Below are positions 18,215 to 27,918 of a stretch of DNA of 64,000 bases, piece by piece. Where the stretch lies: assembly GCF_003412455.1 (NCBI RefSeq), contig NZ_QTJU01000002.1, positions 310,001 to 374,000 of the forward strand, given 5' to 3'. The notes below the pieces were generated by a model. That model worked only from the letters and a program-made list of their open reading frames with translations, was not told where the DNA came from and did no database searches. Position numbers and translations under genes: made by a program. Origin of the DNA: Deminuibacter soli. GTDB taxonomy: Bacteria > Bacteroidota > Bacteroidia > Chitinophagales > Chitinophagaceae. Within the stretch, counting starts at the first letter, position 1. Each line of letters begins with the position of its first letter.

Positions 18215-18244
18215 TTTGACAATTCAACTTTTCTCTTACCTTTG
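18215..18244 (+). promoter_or_regulatory. Promoter of the tRNA-tuf operon
   Basis: TTTG (18215-18218), 18 bases, then TACCTTTG (18237-18244), about 80 bases upstream of the first tRNA. A clear match to the Bacteroidota promoter form. Confidence 0.65.
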
Positions 18245-18325
18245 CCATCCCGAAAAACAAGGGTAGATCTTTAACACAAGCCTTTTGAACTCAATCTGTA
18301 AGGATTGAAAAAGAGGGTTAAAATT

Positions 18326-18398
18326 GCCGCTTTAGCTCAGCTGGTAGAGCAACTGATTTGTAATCAGTAGGTCGTTGGTTCGATTCCGACAAGCGGCT
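18326..18398 (+). tRNA. tRNA-Thr (anticodon TGT)
   Basis: Acceptor arms GCCGCTT/AAGCGGC, D arm AGCTCAGCTGGTAGAGC, anticodon loop TTTGTAA within ACTGA/TCAGT, T loop GGTTCGATTCC. First of four tRNAs upstream of tuf. CCA not encoded. Confidence 0.95.
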
Positions 18399-18447
18399 CA
18401 CATGCTGCTTCAATTTGATTGAATAATGACGATTGAAATGGTAAGTG

Positions 18448-18530
18448 GGGCAGGTTCCAGAGCGGCCAAATGGGGCGGACTGTAAATTCGCTGTCTTTCG
18501 ACTTCAGAGGTTCGAATCCTCTCCTGCCCA
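18448..18530 (+). tRNA. tRNA-Tyr (anticodon GTA)
   Basis: Acceptor arms GGGCAGG/CCTGCCC, anticodon loop CTGTAAA, and a long variable arm, typical of the class II tRNA-Tyr of bacteria (83 bases). T arm GAGGTTCGAATCCTC. Confidence 0.95.
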
Positions 18531-18673
18531 CAGTAGTAATTTGAAAATTTGAAAGTGTGATTGTTTGAAAAACAAGGAAGCACATTTTGATGTTTTAAAA
18601 TTGAAGTTCTTTGTTTTTGAAATAATCAGCTGAATGTGTTGTTACACTGGCGGTTTTATTTTCAAATAAACAT

Positions 18674-18746
18674 GCGGAAGTAGCTCAATTGGTAGAGCGA
18701 TAGCCTTCCAAGCTATAGGTTGCGGGTTCGATCCTCGTCTTCCGCT
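18674..18746 (+). tRNA. tRNA-Gly (anticodon TCC)
   Basis: Acceptor arms GCGGAAG/CTTCCGC, D arm AGCTCAATTGGTAGAGC, anticodon loop CTTCCAA within TAGC/GCTA, T loop GGTTCGATCC. Confidence 0.95.
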
Positions 18747-18814
18747 CCGATTCAGTTAGCAGCAGGCGATTACAGTTTACTGTAACACCCACTGCAATCT
18801 GCCAACTGAGAAAT

Positions 18815-18889
<75 letters not shown>

Positions 18890-19149
18890 AATCCGGATAC
18901 AGGTTTACAGGTCCGGTATATAAATGTCTGGCATCTTATCAGGTGTTTTGACATTTTACATAAACGCTCAAGGGTGTTACGCACGTCAAACGGATGGGCA
19001 AACACCAAAGCCTCTCTTCTTAACAAAACAAATGATAAGATGAGCAGGCTTGACAAGTTGAAGTGTGCGACGCAACAGGTGCTGTGGTTATTGAACTGTT
19101 GCTGACTACATAGATTACAAATTGTAAAACCACAACAAAAACCGATAAG

Positions 19150-20337
19150 ATGTCTAAAGAGACCTTTAAGAGGGAGAAACCTCACGTAAACGTTGGTACC
19201 ATCGGTCACGTAGACCACGGTAAAACAACATTAACCGCTGCCATTACAGACGTACTGTCTAAAAAAGGTCTGGCGGAGAAAAAAAACTACGATGATATCG
19301 ATGGCGCTCCTGAAGAAAAAGAAAGGGGTATCACTATCAATACCGCACACGTAGAATACCAAACAGCAAACCGTCACTATGCGCACGTTGACTGTCCTGG
19401 TCACGCCGACTACGTGAAAAACATGATTACCGGTGCTGCTCAGATGGACGGTGCTATCCTTGTTGTGGCTGCAACAGATGGTCCTATGCCCCAGACTAAA
19501 GAGCACATCCTGCTTGCACGTCAGGTAGGTGTACCCCAGATCGTTGTTTTCATGAACAAAGTTGACCTGGTTGACGACGCTGAACTGCTGGACCTGGTTG
19601 AAATGGAAATCCGCGAACTGTTAAGCTCATATGGTTTTGATGGTGATAACACACCAATCATCAAAGGTTCTGCTACAGGCGCACTGGCTGGTGATCCACA
19701 GTGGGTTAAACAGGTAGAAGAACTGATGGAAGCTGTAGATTCTTACATTCCGCTGCCTCCCCGTCCTATCGATCTGCCGTTCCTGATGTCTGTAGAAGAC
19801 GTATTCTCTATCACTGGTCGTGGTACAGTTGCTACAGGTCGTATCGAACGCGGTATCATCAAAGTTGGTGAAGCTGTAGAAATCGTAGGTCTGATGGACG
19901 CTCCCCTGAACTCTACCGTTACAGGTGTTGAGATGTTCAAAAAACTGCTCGACGAAGGTCAGGCAGGTGACAACGCTGGTCTGCTGCTGCGTGGTATTGA
20001 GAAAACCCAGATCCGTCGTGGTATGGTTATCGTAAAACCAAAAAGCATCACTCCGCACACTGAATTCAAATGTGAAGTATACGTACTGAGCAAAGAAGAA
20101 GGTGGCCGTCACACGCCGTTCTTCAACAAATACCGCCCTCAGTTCTACTTCCGTACTACGGACGTAACTGGTGAAGTAGTATTACCTGAAGGTACTGAGA
20201 TGGTTATGCCTGGCGATAACATCGGCTTGAACGTTAAACTGATCCAGCCGATCGCTATGGAAAAAGGTCTGAAATTCGCTATCCGCGAAGGTGGCCGTAC
20301 AGTAGGTGCCGGTCAGGTTACCGAAATCATCAAATAG
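19150..20337 (+). CDS. tuf: Elongation factor Tu
   Basis: GTPase that delivers aminoacyl-tRNA to the ribosome. 395 residues: G domain with [10 protein letters not shown] (residues 19-28), DCPGHADY and NKVD, followed by domains II and III. Near-uniform codon choice typical of very highly expressed genes. The tRNA-tuf-tRNA-secE-nusG arrangement matches the conserved bacterial tufB region. About 260 bases lie between the last tRNA and the start; frames there are not convincing. Confidence 0.98.
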   Translation: MSKETFKREKPHVNVGTIGHVDHGKTTLTAAITDVLSKKGLAEKKNYDDIDGAPEEKERGITINTAHVEYQTANRHYAHVDCPGHADYVKNMITGAAQMDGAILVVAATDGPMPQTKEHILLARQVGVPQIVVFMNKVDLVDDAELLDLVEMEIRELLSSYGFDGDNTPIIKGSATGALAGDPQWVKQVEELMEAVDSYIPLPPRPIDLPFLMSVEDVFSITGRGTVATGRIERGIIKVGEAVEIVGLMDAPLNSTVTGVEMFKKLLDEGQAGDNAGLLLRGIEKTQIRRGMVIVKPKSITPHTEFKCEVYVLSKEEGGRHTPFFNKYRPQFYFRTTDVTGEVVLPEGTEMVMPGDNIGLNVKLIQPIAMEKGLKFAIREGGRTVGAGQVTEIIK

Positions 20338-20383
20338 TTAACCAACGCATCTTTGCTGTAGAGCATTGATGTATAACTATACT

Positions 20384-20420
20384 AAAAAGTGCCTGTAATA
20401 ATTGTTACGGGCACTTTTTC
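20384..20420 (+). terminator. Terminator after tuf
   Basis: A 15-base stem AAAAAGTGCCTGTAA with TTACGGGCACTTTTT (one G-T pair), 6-base loop, 47 bases after the tuf stop. The following tRNA-Trp would then need readthrough or its own promoter. Confidence 0.75.
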
Positions 20421-20485
20421 GCCTCAGGCGAAAATAATTGTACAAGGCACACTGATATTAAATAGCTTTGCTCCTTGTACAACAT

Positions 20486-20556
20486 ACGGGCCTAGTTCAA
20501 TGGTAGAATAGCGGTCTCCAAAACCGTTGATACGGGTTCGAATCCTGTGGCCCGTG
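20486..20556 (+). tRNA. tRNA-Trp (anticodon CCA)
   Basis: Acceptor arms ACGGGCC/GGCCCGT, anticodon loop CTCCAAA within GCGGT/ACCGT, T loop GGGTTCGAATCC. Lies between tuf and secE, as in many bacteria. Confidence 0.95.
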
Positions 20557-20663
20557 CTTAGAAATTTGAAAATGAATAATTTGAGAATTTTGGAAATGAT
20601 TCTTATCTTTCCTGCTTCCCATTATTCGTTTTCAAATTTTTGTAATTAATTAAAATACCTATT

Positions 20664-20858
20664 GTGAATAAGGTTTCAAACTATTTTAAAGAATCTTACC
20701 AGGAACTGGTGGAAAAAGTAACCTGGCCTACCTGGTCTCAGTTACAGCAGTCAACTGTAATTGTTCTGGTTGCTACAGTACTGATTACCGCGCTGGTATG
20801 GGTTATGGACTTTGCCAGCAGCCAGATACTGAAGCTCGTTTATTCATTATTTAAGTAA
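20664..20858 (+). CDS. secE: Preprotein translocase subunit SecE
   Basis: 64-residue single-span SecE: a short amphipathic N-terminal helix (YFKESYQELVEKVTWPTWSQ), then one membrane segment (about residues 30-50), as in minimal SecE proteins. Starts at a GTG. Eight bases before nusG, so the two genes are co-transcribed. Confidence 0.93.
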   Translation: MNKVSNYFKESYQELVEKVTWPTWSQLQQSTVIVLVATVLITALVWVMDFASSQILKLVYSLFK

Positions 20859-20866
20859 GAGCGTAA

Positions 20867-21463
20867 ATGGAAGAAAATACAGCGCAACAGCAACAGTCAA
20901 CAGAAAAGGAAAGTAAGTGGTATGTGCTGCGTGTGGTGAGTGGCAAAGAGCGTAAGGTAAAAGAATACCTCGATAAAGATATTTCACGCAGTGGCTGGAC
21001 GGAGATCGTGAAACAGGTATTCCTTCCAATGGAAAAGGTATATAAAGTGCAGAACGGTAAAAAAGTAATGCGCGAAAAAAACTACTTTCCTGGTTATGTA
21101 ATGCTCGAAGTGGCAGATGGTAAACTCAATGATGATATCATCCAGCACATCAGCAATATCAGCAACGTAATGCATTTCTTAACCGATGGCAAGGGCAGCA
21201 AGGGTAATATCATCTCCCTGCGCAAAGCCGAAGTAAACAAAATGCTGGGTAAGGTAGATGAAATGAACGACCAGGGTGTTACACTCAGCGAACCGTTCAT
21301 TGTTGGTGAAACCATCAAAATCATCGAAGGCCCGTTCAACGATTTCAACGGTGTTATCGAAGAGGTAAACGACGAGAAGAAAAAACTCAAGGTTACCGTA
21401 AAAATCTTCGGACGATCTACACCGGTAGAATTGAACTACATGCAGGTTGAAAAATTAAGCTAA
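20867..21463 (+). CDS. nusG: Transcription antitermination factor NusG
   Basis: 198 residues: N-terminal NGN domain (starting KWYVLRVVSGKERKVKEYL, with the signature FPGYVMLEV) and C-terminal KOW domain (IKIIEGPFNDFNGVIEEV). Binds RNA polymerase and couples it to the ribosome or to termination. Ends at a strong terminator, so the usual continuation into rplK is broken here. Confidence 0.97.
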   Translation: MEENTAQQQQSTEKESKWYVLRVVSGKERKVKEYLDKDISRSGWTEIVKQVFLPMEKVYKVQNGKKVMREKNYFPGYVMLEVADGKLNDDIIQHISNISNVMHFLTDGKGSKGNIISLRKAEVNKMLGKVDEMNDQGVTLSEPFIVGETIKIIEGPFNDFNGVIEEVNDEKKKLKVTVKIFGRSTPVELNYMQVEKLS

Positions 21464-21470
21464 TAATACA

Positions 21471-21497
21471 AAGCCATCTGAGAAGATGGCTTTTTTG
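21471..21497 (+). terminator. Terminator after nusG
   Basis: Stem AAGCCATCT/AGATGGCTT with 4-base loop and a run of T, 8 bases after the nusG stop. Confidence 0.88.
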
Positions 21498-21521
21498 TTA
21501 TATGGTTTTATGGATAAAGAC

Positions 21522-21563
21522 ATTAAAAAAGGCAGCGGGTATTTACCTGCTGCCTTTTTTAAT
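21522..21563 (-). terminator. Terminator of the DUF5602-like gene (possibly bidirectional)
   Basis: Perfect 15-bp stem ATTAAAAAAGGCAGC/GCTGCCTTTTTTAAT with a 12-base loop, just beyond the stop of the minus-strand lipoprotein gene. The A and T runs within the stem allow it to act in both directions. Confidence 0.75.
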
Positions 21564-21576
21564 GGTACTGCTGCGG

Positions 21577-22416
21577 TTAGTTGGCGATATATTTTACAAA
21601 ACCGGTAAGCACCACATAACGTTTGCCGGATGCATCACTGTAAATAAGGTATTGGGTGGGGTAGTAGCCGGTAGTAAGGTGTTTGGCCGGTTGCTTAATG
21701 GCACCGCTGAAAGTAGTTACACTCTGCAGGTAAGCCAGGGTAACCATGGGCTCGTAAAATGTTTCCTTACTGTTGTACGAGCCGTAAATAAAGGTTTGGG
21801 TAAAGGCGCCGCCGTTGAGTTCAGGCGCAGTTTTATCAGCCCAGTGTGTACCCATACGCGCTTCGCCACCAGGTACGCGGATATAATCTGCGGGCAGGTA
21901 GCCATCGGCAGGTAATTGGTCAAAACCGGTAGGGTCGTCCATATAGGCGGGAATTTTTTCCCTTTCTGCCAGCGGCATATTGTAAAAATGAAAATCGAAA
22001 TGCGGGCGGCTGTATACGCCTACCGGCATGTGACCAAGGGGATTCCAGTTGGCCGCGAGGTGATCGAATACCGTGTATTTTTTCGCTGCTGCATCCAGCG
22101 GCACCAGGTATTCGTGCGAAGGCATAGGCATATCGCCCATACCGGTGCTGTCTGCATAAAAAATCATGCTGTCTTCATGCGAGGCAGCAGGCAGGTTCTG
22201 GATGGCTGCCGGTGTAATTTCGTACCCTATCTGAACGGGGATATTGCCGGGATTAAGGGTAATGAAAGAGCGTACGGAACCATTGCCCATACTTACGGAC
22301 TGGCCGTAGTGGGTGGTATTTAAACCGCCCTGCTGGTCGGTACAGGAAAACAGGAAAACGGAAAGCAGGAGGAAAAGGGCCGCGAAACGTGCGGACTTAA
22401 GCTGAAGATTCTTCAT
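21577..22416 (-). CDS. Lipoprotein, DUF5602/TTHB210-like
   Basis: 279 residues with a lipoprotein signal peptide and lipobox LFSC (cysteine near residue 25). The middle contains the segments HLAANWNPLGHMPVGVYSRP and HFDFHFYNMPLAE, a His-rich pattern I associate with the DUF5602 (TTHB210-like) family, but this is from memory. Envelope-anchored, function unknown. It sits on the opposite strand between nusG and rplK, interrupting a normally contiguous ribosomal cluster. Confidence 0.65.
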   Translation of the reverse strand: MKNLQLKSARFAALFLLLSVFLFSCTDQQGGLNTTHYGQSVSMGNGSVRSFITLNPGNIPVQIGYEITPAAIQNLPAASHEDSMIFYADSTGMGDMPMPSHEYLVPLDAAAKKYTVFDHLAANWNPLGHMPVGVYSRPHFDFHFYNMPLAEREKIPAYMDDPTGFDQLPADGYLPADYIRVPGGEARMGTHWADKTAPELNGGAFTQTFIYGSYNSKETFYEPMVTLAYLQSVTTFSGAIKQPAKHLTTGYYPTQYLIYSDASGKRYVVLTGFVKYIAN

Positions 22417-22498
22417 GAAAGCGTTGGTTTTTCGGATTTTTCTTAAAAATAAAGGATAATGCTTTGTGTACCAAGAGAAAGAGAAGTGCGGGAAATTG

Positions 22499-22530
22499 TT
22501 GTGAAATTTAAATAAGAAATATTACCTTTG
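22499..22530 (+). promoter_or_regulatory. Promoter of the rplKAJL unit
   Basis: TTG at 22499-22501, a 21-base spacer, then TACCTTTG at 22523-22530, about 95 bases upstream of rplK. A separate promoter is needed because nusG ends in a terminator and an opposite-strand gene intervenes. The roughly 95-base leader is not recognised as a known regulatory RNA. Confidence 0.55.
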
Positions 22531-22626
22531 CTGCCCCAAAAGTTCTTTTTAGTATATATTGAGAATGTAGTATTTGGGAGTTCGCCCCGGGTTCGGGGGA
22601 ACGTTAATACCAAAAATTGAAGTAAC

Positions 22627-23070
22627 ATGGCAAAAGAAATTTCAACCTTCGTTAAGTTGCAGGTGAAAGGCGGTCAAGCCAATCCTGCTCCTCCGGTAGG
22701 TCCTGCACTCGGTTCTAAGGGTGTGAACATCATGGAGTTCTGTAAGCAATTCAATGCCAGAACCCAGGATAAAATGGGTAAAGTACTCCCTGTATTAATT
22801 ACAGTGTACAACGACAAGTCATTCGACTTCGTTATCAAAACGCCTCCCGCTTCTGTTCAACTGATGGAAGCTGCCAAAATCCAGAAAGGTTCTAAGGAGA
22901 GCAATCGTAACAAAGTAGGTAAAGTTACCTGGGCACAGGTTGAGGCAATTGCCAAAGACAAAATGCCTGATCTGAACTGCTTTACGGTTGAAAGTGCAAT
23001 GAAAATGGTAGCAGGTACAGCACGCAGTATGGGAATTACTGTTGATGGAGCTGCTCCCTGGCAAAATTAA
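22627..23070 (+). CDS. rplK: Ribosomal protein uL11
   Basis: 147 residues with the uL11 signatures [22 protein letters not shown] and the C-terminal RNA-binding domain ([16 protein letters not shown]). Stalk-base protein that, with uL10 and bL12, supports factor GTPase action. First gene of rplK-rplA-rplJ-rplL. Confidence 0.98.
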   Translation: MAKEISTFVKLQVKGGQANPAPPVGPALGSKGVNIMEFCKQFNARTQDKMGKVLPVLITVYNDKSFDFVIKTPPASVQLMEAAKIQKGSKESNRNKVGKVTWAQVEAIAKDKMPDLNCFTVESAMKMVAGTARSMGITVDGAAPWQN

Positions 23071-23100
23071 TTGTGAACCCTCCTAAACAACTCATTTGTT

Positions 23101-23796
23101 ATGGCAAGTATTACTAAAAAAAGAAAAGTAGCGGAAGCGAAAGTCGATAAAAATAAACTGTATTCTTTAAAAGACGCTTCTGCATTGGTGAAAGAAGTGA
23201 ACTGCACCAAATTTGACAGTTCAGTTGACCTTCACATCCGTTTGGGTGTTGACCCCAAAAAAGCCGACCAGCAGGTACGTGGTACTGTTACCCTGCCGCA
23301 TGGTACCGGTAAAACAAAACGTGTATTGGTTTTGTGTACGCCTGATAAAGAAGCTGATGCGAAAGCAGCAGGCGCTGATTTTGTTGGCCTGGACGAATTT
23401 ATCCAGAAAATCGAAAGCGGCTGGACTGATGTTGACGTTATCGTTGCAACACCTTCAGTGATGCCTAAAATTGGTAAACTGGGTAAAGTACTGGGTCCCC
23501 GTAACCTGATGCCTAACCCTAAAACAGGTACTGTTACCAACGATGTGGCAGCAGCTGTAAACGAAGTAAAAGGCGGTAAAATCGCATTCAAAGTTGATAA
23601 AGCTGGTATCATCCACGCTTCTATCGGCCGTGTATCTTTTACTCCTGAAAAACTCGCGGCTAACGGCCAGGAGTTGATCAACGCCATCGTAAAGTTGAAA
23701 CCTTCTGCAGCAAAAGGCACTTACGTTAAAGGTGTAAGCCTGGCTAGCTCAATGAGCCCCGGTGTTGCTGTTGACACAAAATCAGTTTTAAACTAA
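23101..23796 (+). CDS. rplA: Ribosomal protein uL1
   Basis: 231 residues of typical uL1, with [20 protein letters not shown] and the signature [15 protein letters not shown]. Binds 23S rRNA at the L1 stalk; in many bacteria it represses its own operon. 30 bases after rplK. Confidence 0.98.
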   Translation: MASITKKRKVAEAKVDKNKLYSLKDASALVKEVNCTKFDSSVDLHIRLGVDPKKADQQVRGTVTLPHGTGKTKRVLVLCTPDKEADAKAAGADFVGLDEFIQKIESGWTDVDVIVATPSVMPKIGKLGKVLGPRNLMPNPKTGTVTNDVAAAVNEVKGGKIAFKVDKAGIIHASIGRVSFTPEKLAANGQELINAIVKLKPSAAKGTYVKGVSLASSMSPGVAVDTKSVLN

Positions 23797-23842
23797 TCTG
23801 CCCGGTTCCATTGAATCGTAAGGATTACAAACAAGAAGCGTT

Positions 23843-24364
23843 ATGAATAAAGATCAAAAAAACGAGGTTATTGAACTTCTGAAAGAGAAGTTCTCCCAAT
23901 ATAACAACTTCTACGTAACCAATACAGAAGCATTGACCGTAGAGCAGGTTGGTAAACTGCGCCGCGCCTGTTTTGACAAACAGGTAGAGATGAAAGTGGC
24001 TAAAAACACTTTGATCCGCAAGGCCCTTGAATCACTGGATGCTGAAAAATACAGCGGTGTTTACGAATCACTAAACAACGTAACTGCCCTGATGTTCTCA
24101 GAAAATCCCAAAGAACCAGCTTTGATCATCAGCGCTTTCCGCAAAGGAAGCAATGGTGAAAAACCTGAGCTGAAAGCAGCTTTCATTAACGGCGACGTTT
24201 ATGCAGGCGACAACCAGCTGAAAGCATTAACGCAGATTAAAACCAAAAACGAGCTTATCGGCGAAGTTATTGGCTTACTGCAATCTCCTGCTAAACGTGT
24301 ACTGGCTGCCCTGTTGCACCACCACGAAAAACAGGCTGAAGGCACTGCAGCTGCTGCTGAATAA
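23843..24364 (+). CDS. rplJ: Ribosomal protein uL10
   Basis: 173 residues: N-terminal rRNA-binding part (YVTNTEALTVEQVGKLRR, VAKNTLIRKALE) and a C-terminal helix that carries bL12 dimers. 46 bases after rplA, so no long leader for the classic L10-mediated control is visible. Confidence 0.97.
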   Translation: MNKDQKNEVIELLKEKFSQYNNFYVTNTEALTVEQVGKLRRACFDKQVEMKVAKNTLIRKALESLDAEKYSGVYESLNNVTALMFSENPKEPALIISAFRKGSNGEKPELKAAFINGDVYAGDNQLKALTQIKTKNELIGEVIGLLQSPAKRVLAALLHHHEKQAEGTAAAAE

Positions 24365-24496
24365 CTACAGCAAGTTGTTTCCCCAAAAGGAAACACGATA
24401 TAACCACACCTGGCCGGATGGTTTTAACAAGAAAGGCAAATTGATCATTTCCGCCGGAGTGATATACTGTGAAGGCGGTTTTTAAAACAAATAATC

Positions 24497-24865
24497 ATGG
24501 CAGACATTAAAGTATTAGCCGAACAATTAGTAGGCTTAACAGTGAAAGAAGTTCAGGAATTAGCAGACGTTCTGAAAGCAGACTACGGTATTGAACCTGC
24601 TGCTGCTGCAGTTGTTGTAGCTGCTGGCGAAGCCGCTCCTGCTGCTGCTGAAAAAACTGCTTTCGACGTTATCCTCGTTAGCGGTGGTGCAAGCAAACTG
24701 AACGTAGTTAAAATTGTGAAAGAACTGACTGGCTTAGGCTTGAAAGAAGCAAAAGACCTGGTTGACGGTGCGCCTAAACCAATCAAAGAAGGTATCTCTA
24801 AAGTTGAAGCTGACGAACTGCTGGCTAAACTGAAAGACGCCGGTGCAGAAGTTGAAATCAAATAG
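24497..24865 (+). CDS. rplL: Ribosomal protein bL12
   Basis: 122 residues: N-terminal dimerisation domain, Ala-rich hinge ([18 protein letters not shown]), and C-terminal factor-binding domain ([23 protein letters not shown]). About 130 bases after rplJ. A strong terminator follows and rpoB does not, which is unusual. Confidence 0.98.
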   Translation: MADIKVLAEQLVGLTVKEVQELADVLKADYGIEPAAAAVVVAAGEAAPAAAEKTAFDVILVSGGASKLNVVKIVKELTGLGLKEAKDLVDGAPKPIKEGISKVEADELLAKLKDAGAEVEIK

Positions 24866-24904
24866 TAATTATTACTAGAGTTCTAGTTCTACTACAATGT
24901 ATAT

Positions 24905-24936
24905 AAAGGCTCCCGTTCACGGGAGCCTTTTATTTT
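24905..24936 (+). terminator. Terminator after rplL
   Basis: Perfect 10-bp stem AAAGGCTCCC/GGGAGCCTTT with a 6-base loop and following T-rich tract; closes the ribosomal unit. Confidence 0.9.
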
Positions 24937-25048
24937 GTGATAAATGTGATAGGAAAAACAAATGGCGTGTGTGGTGAGCATTTATGCAACCACACACGCC
25001 ATTTATACACTCAACAAGCTTGCAGTTAGAAGCTCGTAACTTGCGCAG

Positions 25049-25876
25049 CTATTTATAGCTATACTCTATTTTCCCGATGAGTTCTTTTTTCTTGTTATAG
25101 CACAGCTCCTGCTGTTTAAGCCCGGTATCATCGAACAGGTAATACCATATCATATAATTGGTGTTGCCCATTGAAATCTGTGTCATCTGGCTAATGCGGC
25201 CGGCCGTATCGTACTGGAACAGGTAATCGGGCAGCAGTTTTTTTACCCGCGCATTGTATCGCACAATGTCGGTTAGCTGGTGATTGTTGTTATAATAGTA
25301 GTAATAGGTTTCAATGGTATGGCCTTTCCTGTTCCAGTGCTCTTCTGCTACATTGCCCTGTTCATCGGCGATAAATTCTACTACAGTGGTGTCGTTGCCG
25401 TCTTTTATTTTCAGCATGCGTACCGGCTGGTTGTCGCGGTATTCCCAGCGGTGTATTTCGCTCGACTGGCTGTGCATAAACGTATCGAGCGTGACAATGG
25501 TAATGGTGTTTACCTGGTATTGCGGTGTGTAGGTGTACGTGGTGGTAGTGAGTACGCGTGCACTGCTGTCTTCCGTTTTTACGAGGTGATTATCCTGGTA
25601 CCAGCTCACGGTGAGTGAATGGCCGGCAGACGGGTAATCGGTACGGGTAGTGATTTTGCCGGCATCCCTGCTTATCTGCTGGTTTAATTCAAAACCGGCA
25701 GCAACGGCATTATCGTTTTCTAAACTGCGGGCGCTTACTTTCTGGATATGGTTGGCCTTTAAAACACGGTACTGCATATTGGTTTGCGTAGCGGCAAGTA
25801 TATCGTTGTAATAATACTGTGCACGGACCAATAAACAGCTGGCCAACAGCAGCAGGCTCATAATAAAACGCTTCAT
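25049..25876 (-). CDS. Exported protein with YD/RHS-like strand repeats
   Basis: 275 residues with a signal peptide ending near LLVRAQ. The mature part is a chain of short tyrosine-rich hairpins (such as WYQDNHLVKTE, TYTYTPQYQV, YYYYYNNNHQLTDIVRYN, LFQYDTAGRISQM) typical of YD-like repeats, with no toxin or protease domain attached. Probably a periplasmic or surface protein of unknown role. It replaces rpoB as the neighbour of rplL and points the opposite way. Confidence 0.65.
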   Translation of the reverse strand: MKRFIMSLLLLASCLLVRAQYYYNDILAATQTNMQYRVLKANHIQKVSARSLENDNAVAAGFELNQQISRDAGKITTRTDYPSAGHSLTVSWYQDNHLVKTEDSSARVLTTTTYTYTPQYQVNTITIVTLDTFMHSQSSEIHRWEYRDNQPVRMLKIKDGNDTTVVEFIADEQGNVAEEHWNRKGHTIETYYYYYNNNHQLTDIVRYNARVKKLLPDYLFQYDTAGRISQMTQISMGNTNYMIWYYLFDDTGLKQQELCYNKKKELIGKIEYSYK

Positions 25877-25986
25877 TGAGGGAAAATTTATTCAAAAATA
25901 GCTTTCTGTAATTACAAACGTCAAAACATCGTGCCGTAATATGGAGGGATGGGCTGAGTTGCTTATATTAGCCCAAAATTAACTGC

Positions 25987-27129
25987 GTGTCCCACCTCAA
26001 AGAACGTACTGAGAAAACTTGTTTGAATTGTAATGCGGAAGTGTATGGCCGTTATTGTCATGTTTGCGGCCAGGAAAATATTGAACCGAAAGACAAATTC
26101 TGGCATCTTGTTACGCATTTTGCTTACGACATTATTCATTTCGACGGTAAGTTTTTTACTACGGCAAAATTCCTGCTGTTCAGGCCAGGATACTTGTCTA
26201 CAGAGTACATGCGCGGCCGCAGGGCCGATTTTCTGCATCCCATACGCATGTATGTGTTTGTATCTGCTTTTTTCTTCTTAACCTTCCTGACCTTTTTTAA
26301 AGGCGGGGAAAAAGAAAAGGAGAACGAGCACAACGCGAAAAACGTGGGGGTACATATTAACAAAGATGATACTACTGCTGCAGGCGCTATTGTTGCCCTG
26401 CAGGAAAAACGCGAGGCATTGGTTACAGCAAGACAAACATCGGCCGCCACACCAGGTGTACCGGGTAAAGTACTGCGTAAGCTGGATAATAAAATAGCTG
26501 ATACAGACTCGGAGATTGTACGCGTGCAGCGCGATTCTACCTATAAACACAAAATACAGGCAGATAACGGTGATGACCCTACTTTTAAAACAGTAGCCGA
26601 ATACGAAGCAGACCAGGCTAAAAAGAAGCCGGAAGATCGCGATGGCTGGCTGGAGCGGAAGTTTATTGAAAGAGGCATCGGCCTGCAGAAAACGTATATT
26701 ACGAACGGTGATATGAACGAGCATATGAAGGAAAAATTCTGGCACTCCATGCCGCAATTGCTGTTCATAACGCTGCCTTTTGTTGCGCTGTTGTTGCAGC
26801 TGCTATACCTGCGCGAACGCAGGCAGTATTACTACGTGAACCATGTGATCTTTACCGTGCATTTGTATTGTGCCATTTTTATACAGTTATTCATTGTTTT
26901 TTTACTTGGTTCGTTTAAAGAAACATCCTGGCTGCATTGGCTGGTATACCTGCAGATAGGTGTGTGGCTGTATATGATTTATTACCTGTACAAAGCCATA
27001 CGCAATTTTTATCAGCAGGGAGCCGGTAAAACCATTGCCAAAATGGTATTGCTGGGTTTTGCGAACCTTTTTATGATGAGCTTTTTATTTGTGATATTTG
27101 CCATTATATTCTTTTTCGTGATTTTGTAA
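25987..27129 (+). CDS. DUF3667-family membrane protein with zinc ribbon
   Basis: 380 residues starting at a GTG. An N-terminal CxxC-x(8)-CxxC zinc ribbon (CLNCNAEVYGRYCHVC, about residues 12-27) is followed by the family signature of FHFDGKFF type (here HFDGKFFTTAKFLLFRPG), then a hydrophobic segment. A charged region of about 130 residues (about 115-245) precedes four C-terminal membrane segments. Function unknown. Ends 9 bases before mazG. Confidence 0.8.
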   Translation: MSHLKERTEKTCLNCNAEVYGRYCHVCGQENIEPKDKFWHLVTHFAYDIIHFDGKFFTTAKFLLFRPGYLSTEYMRGRRADFLHPIRMYVFVSAFFFLTFLTFFKGGEKEKENEHNAKNVGVHINKDDTTAAGAIVALQEKREALVTARQTSAATPGVPGKVLRKLDNKIADTDSEIVRVQRDSTYKHKIQADNGDDPTFKTVAEYEADQAKKKPEDRDGWLERKFIERGIGLQKTYITNGDMNEHMKEKFWHSMPQLLFITLPFVALLLQLLYLRERRQYYYVNHVIFTVHLYCAIFIQLFIVFLLGSFKETSWLHWLVYLQIGVWLYMIYYLYKAIRNFYQQGAGKTIAKMVLLGFANLFMMSFLFVIFAIIFFFVIL

Positions 27130-27138
27130 AACCTGATT

Positions 27139-27918
27139 ATGGCAAACGCGGTAAGTGACAGCTTTTTGAAACTGGTGCAGATAATGGACGACCTGCGGGA
27201 GAAATGCCCGTGGGACAGGAAGCAGACTATTCACACGCTGCGTTCAATGACACTGGAGGAAACCTATGAGCTAACCGATGCCATTCTGCAAAACGACTGG
27301 CCCGGAATACGCGAAGAGCTGGGCGACCTGCTGCTGCACCTGCTGTTCTACGCCAAAATAGGCACAGAACAACAGCAGTTTACCCTTCAGGATGTGATAG
27401 AGGGTATTTCAAAGAAACTCATTGAACGCCACCCGCATATTTACGGCGATGTAACGGTAAAAGATGAAGAAGATGTAAAACGCAACTGGGAAAAGATTAA
27501 GCTGAAAGAAGGCAAGAAATCTGTTTTCAGCGGTGTACCTGTCTCATTGCCGTCTGTTGTAAAAGCCACCCGTATCCAGGAAAAGGCCAAACAGGTGGGC
27601 TTTGAATGGGACAATAAGGAAGATGTATGGAAAAAGGTAGAAGAGGAGATGGGCGAACTGCAGGAAGCAATGGTTACCGGCAAACAAACCGATATTGAAG
27701 AGGAGTTTGGCGATGTTTTGTTTAGCCTGGTAAACTATGCACGGTTTTTGCAAGTGGATGCCGAAGCGGCTCTGGAGAAGACCAATAAAAAATTCATATC
27801 ACGATTTAATGCCATGGAAGTATTGGCTGCACAGGAAGGAAAGCAACTGGCTGATATGAGTTTAACCGAAATGGACGCCCTCTGGAACCAGGTGAAAAAA
27901 CAAAATTCTACCCCTTGA
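27139..27918 (+). CDS. mazG: Nucleoside triphosphate pyrophosphohydrolase MazG
   Basis: Hydrolyses nucleoside triphosphates to monophosphates and pyrophosphate, cleaning the nucleotide pool. 259 residues with two MazG domains: the first carries KCPWDRKQTIHTLRSMTLEETYEL and EELGDLLLHLLF, the second VEEEMGELQEAM and EEEFGDVLFSLVNYARF. The metal-binding EExxE and ExxD patterns are present in both. Its stop overlaps the start of the next gene. Confidence 0.93.
   Translation: MANAVSDSFLKLVQIMDDLREKCPWDRKQTIHTLRSMTLEETYELTDAILQNDWPGIREELGDLLLHLLFYAKIGTEQQQFTLQDVIEGISKKLIERHPHIYGDVTVKDEEDVKRNWEKIKLKEGKKSVFSGVPVSLPSVVKATRIQEKAKQVGFEWDNKEDVWKKVEEEMGELQEAMVTGKQTDIEEEFGDVLFSLVNYARFLQVDAEAALEKTNKKFISRFNAMEVLAAQEGKQLADMSLTEMDALWNQVKKQNSTP

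Noticed and set aside
19627-20112. Minus-strand frame of 161 codons inside tuf
   Set aside because: Shadow of the strongly codon-biased tuf gene; rich in Thr, Phe and Cys with no motif.
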